Assembly (NCBI GenBank): GCA_015039465.1 | Contig: MU130567.1 | Span: forward strand, 201,239-265,238 | Source of the DNA: Phlegmacium glaucopus | Taxonomy: Eukaryota > Basidiomycota > Agaricomycetes > Agaricales > Cortinariaceae | Direction of reading: 5' to 3' | DNA: 64,000 bases | The notes under the pieces: model-generated | The model's input: only the letters and a program-made list of their open reading frames with translations | Told to the model about the DNA's origin: nothing | Databases searched by the model: none | Translations under genes and position numbers: made by a program | Shown here: positions 1 to 13,563 of the stretch, one piece after another | Position numbering within the stretch: position 1 is the stretch's first letter | How the letters are laid out: every line of letters starts with the position of its first letter

Positions 1-1
1 A

Positions 2-427
2 ACTACAACCCTCAATTCCAATGAAGAAACCAGCTTCATCAAGAAAATTAATCACCGCCGCTCAGTTCCACGCATCGACGATGGATCTATTGAGGTCATT
101 TCCCATACCCAGGCTGACGACGTCGTGAACTCGGCTTCTCCTTTCCTTTCGTATGTTCCATCATTATTTTACCCTCTGCATTTGGATCTTTTCCCTGCTT
201 TCTCCAATTATTTTCGTTATCTTGTCGAGCTTCAAGCCTACCAATTCACTCCGAAAAATCTTTTCGCCAACGCCCAGCTCCCATGCATTCCCCCCAATAT
301 TTATTACAAGTCAAAGCTTCAACGCAATTCTCATCCAATTCACTTATTTTTTACTCTCATTCTTCAAATTGTTTTTTTTTTTCACAGTACACGTAGACAC
401 TATCATACTCCATGCTTTGTCTATTAG
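2..427 (+). CDS. possible 3' end of an unrecognised gene (partial)
   Basis: An open frame runs from the window edge (base 2) to about 150, ends at a GTATGT donor, and can be joined to a pyrimidine-rich acceptor at 386-387 to give about 13 more residues and a TAG at 425-427. The visible peptide is polar and matches no family I know. The intron would be about 236 bp, long compared with the 50-70 bp introns elsewhere in the window, so a nearer acceptor or no gene at all is possible. The start lies outside the window. Confidence 0.3.
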   Translation, partial: TTTLNSNEETSFIKKINHRRSVPRIDDGSIEVISHTQADDVVNSASPFLSYVPSLFYPLHLDLFPAFSNYFRYLVELQAYQFTPKNLFANAQLPCIPPNIYYKSKLQRNSHPIHLFFTLILQIVFFFHSTRRHYHTPCFVY

Positions 428-3400
428 TTGTCGCTTTCGAGCACATGTTATCAACATTCATTCCTCACGTCCCATCCACTCCTTTGGACTATTTTCGGTC
501 TTGTATCATTCTAGAACATATTCATTATTGTATGCATGTACGAGTAGTCTTCCGTACGAGCCTCTGGGGCACTTGGTCCGACAGGATAAACAATTTATTA
601 TTCTTCTTGGCAACCAATCACTTAGACTGAGTAAGGTGTGCAACCAGCTGACTGCTTAATCTCTCTAAAATGGGATTAGAAATTTCTTTCTCTTCTTCCC
701 TGAGTAAACATCTTGAGGGTACCTGAGGCTCTTATCCGGAACTTACTTAGCACTATGACCAAACTTTCTAGATTGCCTCTTCCTATTTGTCCGACCTTCT
801 CCCAGCTTATAGCCTTTTTTCTCTTGTTATATATATCGATATATCGATATCCAATTCAATTCAATCATTGCACAAACCACTTTACTTACGCTTCGGCTTC
901 AACCTGTTGATACCGGCATATATATATATCAATGCAACTGGCGATGCTTTTACTACGCTCCCGAGTTGTCGCTTGAGAAAAAAAAACGGCGATGTTCAAC
1001 CTTGTACTTCTCGAGTCCCCGGGCCGGGAACAACAAATTGTTATGACGAAAAAAACACAAAGTCTTTTGAAGTTTTGGTTGGACAATTGCAAACCCTTTC
1101 CTATTAACTCTTTGTCCTTCATAAGAAACCTACATTATGTTTTCTTGCTAGCATGTTTCAAACGTTCTTTTTATAAACGCGATACCAAGGATGGTAGATA
1201 GATACCAGGAAGATTCGGACTTTGGGGGGGTATCCATGCGTATCCAATTTTTTGCATGTCTTCTTGTCCGCCGTGTTGGTGGCCCACGATACTTCGTATA
1301 GGGTGACAAGTTTTTCTCCTGCCTAACTCTCTTTTTTCTATACTTACCTTACCGATGTCAGAAAACGTACTCAACCAATGAATGGAAATCTTAGATTTCA
1401 CCGCAAACTTGCATTCGTTCTGAGGGAGGGCTCAAACTTAGACCTGGGCCAACCCATAGGGCTCTACTAACGTTGTAACGTTCCTTTTCCTCTTGCAGTG
1501 TCGTTATCTAAGAATGTATCTTGTGGCATTAGTCGCACTTGTAACTTTGACACCCAAAAATCTCTGCAATGATGCATGTCACCCCTTCGAATTCCTTCCC
1601 TCGCCTCAAGGCGTTGTTGAGGGTCGCACGAACAACTTTTTGATCAAAATTCCCCTCCCACTCGTCGGACCTCATCTAACTCGTCTCCCAAGATCCCCCG
1701 GTCGTCAAGGACTTTTTTAAAAAGGAACTTTTCAGACTCGAGATCTTGTTCGTTGCCCTTGTAAGCTCTATAGAATTTTACCCTGAGGCTCCATCAAATT
1801 TTGACGAACAATATGAGAATCGAACACAAAGTAGTACACATGGTTCATATACTATAACCAAGTATAAAAGAATCTTTTTTGTTTCATTCAGACAGAGGGT
1901 CATGATCATCAAACAGCAACGGTTGGTATGTAACAATACATTCGTCGAAGTCTCGTATCATTGATGTCAATGATGATGATGGGGGATCCCGGGATTTGTT
2001 TGATTTCATCAATTGATCATCTTACTCGTCGTCTCGTAAAGGGTTCGAGCTTTTTGATCGCTTATTATTATTTAATGTCGTCGACATAGCTAGTTATTAC
2101 TGCGCAGAAACTTGAACATGACAAGCTCCGGAACAACATGTGGAATTTACTGTAAGTTTATTATTTAATTAACCAGTTTGGAACACCTGCGGTGCGCCCG
2201 CCGCCCAACTTCAAAACTCAGCGCTCAGCAACGGGGCTTGCAAGCCTGAGGCCCAGCCCGTTGCTGTGTGCGTGTGTACAAGTATGTCAAAAATGACCCT
2301 CGAGGCGTTTCAGCTGTGTCCTCGTTTGATTGCTCTTAACCGGGTGTTGAGTCCAGACTCAGAGTCATAGCGCCAGCACTGGCAACCATGCTTTCCCACG
2401 CAAGGCGCTGCTAAGGTCCGACTCAACTACAGCCACGATCAATGTCCACAACACATTGATGCATTCAATACGCGCTATCAAATCTGTAGTTGTGCGCTCG
2501 TCTCTAACTCGGCGAAAACGGCATTCCGACTCGTTTTCACTCAACGGGCACACAACTCCGTCAACAAAGAACGTTAACGGTTGATTCTAGTATCCATCGT
2601 TGCGATGCAAACTTTTGCAAACTCTGGGACTGCAGTTTCGTGCTTACCCGTAGCTATGCAAAAAAAAGCTGCTAAACGTCTCGTCTCTATCTCTGGATTC
2701 AGGTTCGCACACTGAGTTTCGCGTCCGCGTGCTCGATATTATTTCGGGAGACCCAACCAACCCTTCGCAAAGTTCTGGACTGCAGTTCGTGCTTACCCGT
2801 AGCTATTCAAAAAAAGCTACCAAACTTCTCATCTCTCCGTCTCTGGGTTCGTTCGCACACACTGAGGGTTCGCGTCCGCGTGCTCATTTTCAAGGCTTAT
2901 TAACCCACGTTCGTCCAATCTCAACTTCACGACAAGTTGAAATAGGTTATGATGACGTAGAGCAAAGTACTATGCCATAAACTTCGTCCTGTTGACATAG
3001 CAGTCAGTTCGTTATTTTTGCGTTATACACGCCTCTCTCAGGTCTGGTGACCGCCTAGACCACTCGACGCGGCGAAACCGAGCTATTTTTTTCACCTTAC
3101 GTTGCGGCAACGAGCGATTCTCCCCAATACTTCTTCAAGGGTGCTGTTCTGATTTAGACTTCATTACTTTCAGGTTCTGCTGTTCCTATGGCTGGTTGTT
3201 TGCCCCTGTTCGCCATATAGACTCTTTTACATCACGTATGCCTTGCGTAATGGCTCACAGGGAACTGATATTTTGGTTCATTCTTCTATGTGTTCACACC
3301 CATCTTCAAGATGTCTCTCCCCAAGGCTTGGAAAAGGTGTCTTTTTCGGGAGGCCGTCTTTGCTATCTATCCCATATGCCAAGAGACCGTTCTTTTATGA

Positions 3401-6400
3401 TTCTATTGTCATCGATTCTCGACAACATTTCGGGTATCCAACGATTTAGATAGGCAAAATGGTCGTATGCCACACCAGAATATCCCCGGTCCGAATACCA
3501 GATGAGAAAAACGAATGGAAAAAAAGTACAACACACCTTATTGAAAAAATAGATCGTTGAGGCGGCCTCTACTAGCTTTTAACAAGTTACTCCAAAGTTA
3601 CTCCTCAACTTTTCTGATTCATCCTCAGAAAACCTTGGGAAGAGCATACAACTCTGGTCTAATCTCGGATGACGGTGATAACAGCGCTCGTACCCGCTTG
3701 AAAGGTAGATATGAGCCTTTGAATAACTAACTTCCTTTGCCATAGGTTCACTAGATCACGTGCATATCCGAGGTTCCGCCGCTGAGCCGCTCGACGCTGA
3801 CACAACTTCACTGGATTATGTGCTGGGCCACTGGCGACTATGGAAGCTAGCGTTCGCAGCTATTACGTATATATATATCGACCTGCATATCTACGAGACC
3901 TGGGCAAAACACGGACCTAACGTGGGTCACGTGCTCAGCACATAGGAGAGATTTGATCCGGATGGAACATTTTGAAAAGTTGCAGAACGCTTCGGAGCAT
4001 AAAATAACAAAGATCCCCTTTTCATTGTGTCCCAAAAGTGGGTTAATTTTAATCCTGTGGTCTTAAAAGTGTGAGAAAGTTTTTCTGTGGCTGAGCTTGC
4101 TGAGGCTTGCTGTTCTGCTCATGAGTCAGGCCAGTAAGGGGGTGTTCCTGATCTGGAATTGCCTTTAAGGAGATTCCGGTCAGTTATTCAGAACAATGAG
4201 TAGTGTTTTTTTTCACCGAGCCCACATAGGCCCACAATGAATTTGATCAAGGCAGCTCCTTTGTCTTTGCAAGGATCCGAGCTAACTGTGCGCTGCGGCC
4301 CGGGTCAAGTATCCGGTAGCTGTCCGGCGTCTTCCTCCATGTCTAAGTATGGCTCTCCATATAGCTCTCCATCCGATTAAGAACGTGGACTACAATGGAT
4401 AATGTTTCCCCCTGTCGTTCTCTGAGTCATTCAACGGCAATCTCGTTAATTGAAGATATAATGGTCCCTTTATTTGAGTGCCCATACCTGACAACCACAT
4501 TATTATTATATTGAATTGTATGAGTGTATTTAACGTTATCAGCTTTCGGGGGCGGAATCCCGCTCCGTTCGAGTTCGTTTCTTGACTCGATTTCTACGGG
4601 GATAGTTTGTCAAACGTTCGGTGGTTCGGTCAACCGGTAATTTTACCTTTTTGTGCGTCACCCATCGATTAAAGATTTAGGAGTCGGCGACTTTACCGGA
4701 ACTCCGCTTGTAGTAGGCGCCAAACAAGAGCGTTATTATTCTTATAGGTTCGCCGAATGATATTATTATAAGCAAATTAGTCTTGCTTGCAGTGCGACCA
4801 GTTTAGCCGTTCTTATTAATAATAATAACAAGTTCTACGTACGACGCTTTACATGTTTTGTGAGTCAGAGTTCAGGGTTTCGAGTATAAGCAGTTTTAAT
4901 CATCCCCATGGTCACTATGTACGTAATTACTAGTAACACATGGTATTCTATAGGTCCATTCCGCCCGTAATTATCGGCGTAGGAGTCAGTTTCAGCATAA
5001 TCATTTTTAACAAGATTTATTTGAGTTTCGCAAGTAAAAAGCGTCAGCATAACTATAACCTAATACATGCAACTGATATGGAGTGTAAATGACAATATAG
5101 CAACGTTGTCGAAAGAGTATTCAAGGTTGTTGCTAAGTAAGCATAGATAGGACCTTGTGAATTAACCTTTTATTTCTGAGATGGCATGGTGGGTCCAGAC
5201 TAACCCAAAGTCAGTCCACACATCTCTAGGCCAGTTCAATTGACCTGCTTAGCAGGGTCCGGCTTTCTGTCCGGGTCAGTTCAAGTACTAGGAGCGGAGC
5301 GTTGTCGGACCACTAAGATTTGCGCTCCCGGTTGATAATGACGGTATACTACTATATTTAGTATTTTGATTTATGAAAAGATAAACTCTTGCGGGCTTCA
5401 AACAAAGCATTTTGATATCCGAGATGTTATAGAATTGGGTAATGAGTAGAGGTCGGCTGCTTGATTTTACGATAGCACTGCGGCAATGCAAGCAGGAACA
5501 ACAAGAGGATATTTGCCGCTGTCGCCCAGATAACGTTAGTTAGTTACAGACACACTGCTTTTACACTTACAGAAAAGTTAAGACCTGAGCTGGTTCCAAT
5601 CAGAACGGAAAGAGAAGGGGCGACCCCCAGTGGGTGCAAAGGCTGCTGTTACGCCACAAAGTGGGCACTCCAGGTCTGATGCAAGAACAAAACGTTTTTT
5701 TTACACAGTTTTACGTTCCCGCGGAACAATGAAAATCCAGGAAAGGCCATCAGGACAGCAAACCTAAAACAGTCATAGGGGAAATTCAACATAAGTGCAA
5801 AATAGTGATCAGCAACCCAATATTGTTAAGCCACTCACTGGCAGCTATCATCTTGAGAATTTACACGCTAGTGTCTTTCTGGAGACTAAGGAAAGCTAAT
5901 AGCGCTCCAGGCAGTGGCTCGGCCAAAGCACTCTTTTAAGGGGTTGGTAGCATGAGCTTCCGTCATACCCATAAATTGACACCCTCAGTTTCCCCTTATG
6001 TCGATCAGGCACTTTGTTCCTCTTGAGTTAAGTAACCCAGGCCCTATGAAGCCTGAAGGGACTCGTCTTGACATGGACCTTCAGCACAAAACTTCAAGTG
6101 ATCACTCCACATGATTGAATATTTTGAGCTCCGCCACTGAAGGACCACCATAAAGATCCAGACGCCATTACGACGCCATTACATAAAACGACTCGCATGT
6201 AGATATAATTTCCTCAGTACTTCCTCCAGTCAGAGCTCAGGAGCACGGGTTTGAGATAGTATCAACTCAGGAGACCATGGTGTGTGTGTGCCGCACTTCT
6301 TTTCATTTATACCGTTTCTACCGCGTTAGGCCAAGTGCCATTTTCCTGCATTTTCCAGGTAGAAGAAGGCTTGTCAGAACGGTACCACCATAAGGTACAC

Positions 6401-9400
6401 TACACACATGTCCCCCCGTAAAACGGGACTTCCTTCACTGTCCGCAGGCGGTTTGGCCACCGGTTTGGACACGTTCGTCCTTCCATTAACCCCTCGAACC
6501 GCAGTCAAATATTCCGGCATTGTTGGCTCAAGATCTAGTTTTTTGAAGAACGTGGCCACTTGGCAAAAAGCGGCTGTCGCTCACCGATGGGGCCGCCTGT
6601 GTAATTGGAGGTGTTATAGAAGGGAGGATCTTAGTCCTCCGGAGCGTTTTTTAGTTCTTCTTCTGTCTTCCAGTCATTTCTCTTCCACGCGTTTCACAAG
6701 TTACTGGACCCGGGCATGGACTGTGCGATTCTCTTTGGGTCGACTGGGGCCTCGTAATTGACAAAACCTTCACTTTTCATGTGCTGAAGAGAGATGCTCA
6801 ATAAATCATTTTCAGGACCTCTGTGATGCCATCTTTAACGCGAATTAGGCTTGTTACTTTTATATGGGCCAGTTCCTCTGCCACGGCATCAGATCCATAA
6901 TCACAATCGACGCGCTGGCACAGTGACAGATCTCAGTCCAACGTTTTAAATTTTTCACTCATCTTCTTTTCGTTGATTTCAGATTTGTGCGCAATCTCTG
7001 TGGGTTCTTGACGTATTTGATGTCAATTAGCTGTCACTGTCAACGAACACGACTTTTAATCACGGCTAGCGCGACCAATCCAGTCTTTCGAGCCTCCTGG
7101 AGCGGACCTTCTCTTTACTCAATCAAAAAGGCATTCAGAGATAGACGTCAACTAACAACGCATCTTCGTATCTCAATCGCTAGCTTTCGCTTCAGATCTG
7201 GGTCTCTTTCAACGGGCTTTCACAGACGCCGCTACTGACATGGCTTCCCAGAATTTTTCCTTCTGTATTACGCTCTCCATTGTCTAAATCTCCCCTCTGG
7301 TAAAAAATTTGCTTGGTGTGGAATACAAACAAAAAAAAACAGATATCTGCTCGTCGTGGTTCGTTCCTGACCGAGCGCATCGGGCAGATCGGAGATAGCA
7401 CAACCCTTCGATATTGGCTCTTTTATTGCAAGATTCTCATTAGACTCTGTTCACCCAGATGTTCGCTACTTTTCATGAATCTCAAAAGATCGAGCTACTG
7501 TATCTCTTGGTTCAGATTTGTCCCTCGAAATCGACTTGCAATTGAGTCAGACTGTTTCCTATTTAAGTTACCGGTTCATTCATTCTTACAACACTTTCGA
7601 CAACAGATGTCTAATATAGAGGCCAACACGTACTTGTTGATATTCCAATAAGACGGAAGAAAGACTTTGCTTGGGAATCGAAGAGTCGTGGCGTTGGTAA
7701 ATGTTGACCAATTTCCCGATATCTGTCTGTACCCAGACAACCCCTCTGGCAGTTATCAAACACGTATAGGCGACTGGACAACACCTTTCATTATTGTGTA
7801 CAGAGCTACTAGAGGCTGGAACTGGTCGCTTTGCCCAAGCACTCCTAAAACGCTACAGAGAAATTGACTGCATCATGGATTCCCAGGCTATCTCGCATAT
7901 CTCATAATCCTCTATTTTTCCCTGGAGGAAATTTAGCGACTACCAGGACTAATCCATTCTAAGTATGCTTTGGCTTGGTTCATATTATAGGTGCGGTGAT
8001 TACCAATGGATCTCTGCTAGTTTTTTAATCTCACTCTGGGTCCCAACTCGAGTGGTCAGCACCCTTGGCGGAGCAACAATGCTAGTAGCGTTCTCTCATT
8101 GATGTAAATCAATATGATCATCTGATGGATATCATAATACCAAGCCAAGTTCAAGTGTGACTAGGGGCATTATTCCGTCTTAAAAAAAGCTTTCGGAATT
8201 CAAGACTTGTAATACTAGTACGAGGATAAGATAGAAGGGAAAGATGGCTATGGGGAAGCATTGCATTATCGATTCGACTCGGCGCAAAAGATGGTTCGAC
8301 TCTACGCGCCCGTCAATATGTCCGTGAGTGTGGGATGTGGGGATAATCAGAATGCCAAAAAGCAGTGCAACTTTAGTGCATATGCAGTGCGCATCCCTCC
8401 TCAACTATATTTATCGGCACGTGCTCGACAAATCTGTCGTCGTTCCTTGTATTCTCCATTTTCCACCTTGCAAGGACAAGTTTAAGCACATACTTGAGTA
8501 TTAAATTCCTCGGCCACGAAGCGCTAATGAACCAATTATCCCTCTGACGTGGCTGACGAGGATGGTTGTATCTTATCAAACCTTGTTAAATTTACATAAC
8601 TGTGCAAGTTCATCAAATTATAATTACCTTTTTCCGCAGGACAACTGTTGGGTAATTACACATGTACAACAGTTACAAGGCGAGAAATCAGTATTGTCAA
8701 GGAAATTGATGACAGAACTTAGTAAAGTGATGCTTCACATAGTATGTATACGAAAGTTGGTTCATGCGGCTACATACGTGACCCTCGGAAGGGCGATCCA
8801 TCGCCCCAATGTGCTCATGAACCCCTTGATATTGGAAAGAAATAAACCTGGTCAATAGATAACGAACCTAGTTACTATAGAGTAAAGGTTCCAAAGCGAA
8901 GTTTCTAGGGATGAGCAATCTTGCGAAAGAACTGGAACAAGATTCAAGGAACAGCATTACACCCTTATTACACCTCTATGTCGAGAACTGAGCACGTGAG
9001 AATAGGGTCTTGTAAAGCAGAGCGAGTGCCCACTATCATGATGTGAGAGCACAACACCAAGTTCCAGTCTCTCCGCGGAAGGGGTACCCAGGTTAAATTT
9101 GAAACATTCTCATTCTCATTCTCAGATAAGGAGATTGAATTAGAAACTACCTACTATGCATGTTTTATTAGAGGTCTAGGGATTCAGTGTCAAGGAGCTC
9201 TGGCGTTGCGAGTCATCGATGAGTGGGCCACCAAAATTATGTAGGCAATTGCCGACATACCATCTCTTAGCACACAGCTTCTCTCTAAAGCCATGGTATA
9301 TTTATCGTGGGCGCGGCGCCTTATCGCCACTGGCTCCTTTCCATCCGCAGCACTAGAACGGCTCTCAACATCTTCCAGCAAGTTGTTCATACGTGGCTGC

Positions 9401-9588
9401 AAAGTTGCTGCGACCTGCCGAATATGTACGTGTGCCTTTCTCGCTTGCTGTTGGGACTTATAAAAACACTCAGTTCCAGCCTAGGGAGTGTACTAACTAA
9501 CAAAAACTCAGATACACCCGCGGTCTGAAGGGCCTTTTACTCAATTCGAATCATCTTCTGAAACCCACAGTTTTATATTCCACACAAA
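428..9588. other. gene-poor stretch with no supported gene
   Basis: Only short frames (at most about 117 codons) occur here, without family motifs, conserved splicing patterns or paired paralogues. CpG is present at ordinary levels, unlike in the transposon block further right, so this does not look like recently silenced repeats. Isolated AT palindromes (for example around 832-852) and a TTC-type microsatellite at 9108-9123 are visible. The only clear structure is the direct repeat at 2617-2885. It may be old decayed sequence or hold genes too divergent to recognise by eye. Confidence 0.55.
2617..2885. repeat. direct repeat, two copies of about 118 bp
   Basis: Positions 2617-2734 and 2767-2885 are imperfect direct copies separated by 32 bp. 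Shared blocks include CTGCAG, TCGTGCTTACCCGTAGCTAT, the A-rich run before AGCT and GCGTCCGCGTGCTC. The copies differ by scattered substitutions and small indels. No coding frame is kept across both copies. Confidence 0.7.
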
Positions 9589-10535
9589 ATGTCACTCAAT
9601 ATTCTCGTCATTGGAGGATCACGTCATATCGGCTATTATTCAGCTCTGAGATTTTTGGGTATGTTTCTCAAGTCTTTCTTCTACTGAGCTGGCTCATAAC
9701 ACACAATAGATGCCGGTTCCACAGTGACGTTCCTCCTTCGATCCCCTACTACTTTTGACGACGATCAAACAATCCAAAAACATGTTAAATCAGGCAAAGC
9801 CCGCTTGATAAAAGGCGATGGACTTGTGCTTGCCGACGTTCAAAACGTATGGGCTGCAGCCTCTACGGACAAACCCGTAGATGTCCTTCTATTTACTGTT
9901 GGATTCAGTGAGTATACACAACTTTGTCTCAATACGACAAATATATTAAATCCCCCCATCTTTCAACCCCAGCTGGAAGCCCTAAATTCCATCCGATTAA
10001 AGGTTTTGTCATATCACCTCACAACCTTGTCACACAATGTCTCCTCAACGTTCTCTGCGAAATGCCAAAAACCGATCCTCTTCCAAAAGTCATCACCCTG
10101 TCCACTTCAGGTGTTAGCCCTACCTCGCGTTCTCAAGTGCCATTCCTTTTAAACATCATCTTCTATCGCTACTTGATCACCCGTCCCCTTCAAGATAAGT
10201 TAGGCATGGAGCGCGTAATTTATCACTGTGCGGGATGGGATTGGAATTCCAAGGACGGTGAACCCAAAGAGGATATAATGGGTCAGGGGTGGCAGGCGAG
10301 AGACAGCCTTCCAGCTCCGGGGCAATTGAAGAATGCGATGGTAGTGCGCCCAGCAGTTTTGAACGATGGAGAGTGTGTGGCCGACTCCGGTAAAGCTGGT
10401 CCTCCTTACAGGGCAGGCGAAGGCGAAGTAAAAGGCTGGTCCGTCTCGAGGAAGGACGTTGCTCACTTCATCTTTGACGCTATCACCAACCATTGGGATG
10501 AGTATGGCAACAAACAAGTCAGCATCGCATATTGA
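9589..10535 (+). CDS. NAD(P)-binding Rossmann-fold oxidoreductase (NmrA/epimerase-like)
   Basis: Three exons (9589-9658, 9710-9907, 9973-10535) with GT-AG introns give a 276-residue protein. The N-terminus NILVIGGSRHIGYYSALRFL carries a glycine-rich dinucleotide-binding loop (GGSRxIG) in a first beta-alpha-beta unit, as in atypical short-chain dehydrogenases of the NAD-dependent epimerase/NmrA group. Further motifs are VDVLLFTVGF near residue 85 and VRPAVLNDGE and VSRKDVAHFI in the second half, a typical ending for cytosolic fungal proteins of this type. The substrate cannot be inferred. The gene converges on adenylosuccinate synthetase with a 155-bp gap. The start is the first ATG before the glycine loop and leaves no room for a targeting peptide. 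Confidence 0.85.
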
Positions 10536-10690
10536 TATACCGATCAAGAGATCGCTTTCACAAGTACAATCCCCCCACTTTTTCAATTTACTGCAACGGA
10601 TTTTTTTTTACATACATGTGTTACATTTTTCGCTTCATTCCATAAATCAGATATATGTAGGATAATTTAAGGGGTTCTATTCTTTCATAC

Positions 10691-12414
<1,724 letters not shown>

Positions 12415-12594
12415 ACAAGCAGCCCAATGATGGTGGATCTATATGTCGAAACGATTAAAATTTCCCTATCTGATGGAATGGCGGTGTTATGCTGACAACG
12501 GATTTCGTGCAAGATTTTCGTCTCCGACTTTTTAACCGCCAATCTCCAACTGAACGCCATATACTCTGTCGGAATCTATCAAATTGAGAGAGAA
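12415..12594. promoter_or_regulatory. shared ADE12/COX16 divergent promoter region
   Basis: Only 180 bp separate the start codons of the two divergently transcribed housekeeping genes, so both promoters must lie here or within introns. No TATA box stands out. The stretch is not coding in any frame. Co-regulation is inferred from spacing only. Confidence 0.5.
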
Positions 12595-13077
12595 ATGACT
12601 ATCTTTTCTTCACGACCACTGCGTAACAACTCAATAAACCAAGTCGTCAAGAAACATCCAAGTCTATTCGGTATCACATTCGTACTACTTATGGTCGCTG
12701 CGTCATATGGACTCACACCGTTCACTCAAACGCGGTATGATCTACATGATCAGAAAGTAAAGCATGTGAGAGAAATCATTTCGATCTAGTTGTAATTTTA
12801 TCTTCGAAAAAGGTTCATGTTTTTTTTTCTTTCTAGATGTCAAAAGAACAAGAGTTAAATTTGGATAAGAATAGGAAGAAATTCGATATTCGGGAGGAAT
12901 ATTTCGTTGCGTTTTTTTGGTTTCTCTTTTCTTTCTCGTTACTTTGCATTCTTACTATTTGAATAGCGGTTAAGTGCGGCAGCTGATGAGGATTGGGAAC
13001 CAAAGCGCATCCAGCGACCTAAAGGCTTGCCAGATTGGGGTGTTCCTCCTACAGAACCTCCAACGAAAGAGCCTTGA
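12595..13077 (+). CDS. COX16: cytochrome c oxidase assembly protein COX16
   Basis: Three exons (12595-12765, 12837-12905, 12967-13077) encode 116 residues, normal for this small mitochondrial inner-membrane protein involved in complex IV assembly. One membrane segment (about residues 22-42, LFGITFVLLMVAASYGL) is followed by the family signature FTQTRYDLHDQKV. After a charged linker come FDIREEYF and DEDWEPKRIQRPKGLPDW, matching the conserved COX16 C-terminus. The second intron has a weak donor (GTTGCG), but the join keeps the frame and the family motif. No separate cleavable presequence is obvious, as usual for COX16. Confidence 0.9.
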
Positions 13078-13563
13078 AAATTGACGTTTTAATCTAATGA
13101 TTCGTTTAATTTTTTGAACGGCATTTGTCTCCCAAAATCAGGCGTAATTTCAAACATTACTGCGAATAGGCGATAAAAAGCAGATTTCAACGCGGGATGG
13201 TCACTTGAACTGATGACATCTTACTTCTGTCGGTTCATTTTTTATTTCCGACAATATATAGAGTTACACAAAAAATTCGCGGTACATGGTTCAAAGGCCC
13301 ATAGCAATATATATATTCGATAACTTTCGAACTTACTGGTTAAGGAGAGACTTGGAAGCTTTGACGTACGAACTTCGGAATAAGGAGATGTTCACGGGCC
13401 TCTAGCTTCTCTGCAAGCTCACGAGCCCTAAGGTTATATGTGCATCAAAATCCAAGCCACTAACTCGAAAATGGAGTCGGATTGCTGTTTATGTAATCGA
13501 GAGCATCTTTCTTCTTGACTCTCATCACCTTCATCGTCTCACTGCAACTCACTGTTCAACGAT
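13078..13563. other. intergenic region upstream of the NLR gene
   Basis: No coding frame of note. AT-rich tracts (around 13254-13260 and 13306-13315) are present and the NLR promoter presumably lies here. I see no repeat or RNA gene. Confidence 0.5.

Noticed and set aside
153..659. 168-codon open frame
   Set aside because: Composition is Phe/Ser/His-rich from pyrimidine-rich DNA and it overlaps a better-supported intron reading.
6374..6761. Overlapping frames on both strands (61 and 117 codons), the minus one looking slightly protein-like
   Set aside because: No family motif, no convincing exon partners and no paralogue in the window; kept as unassigned.
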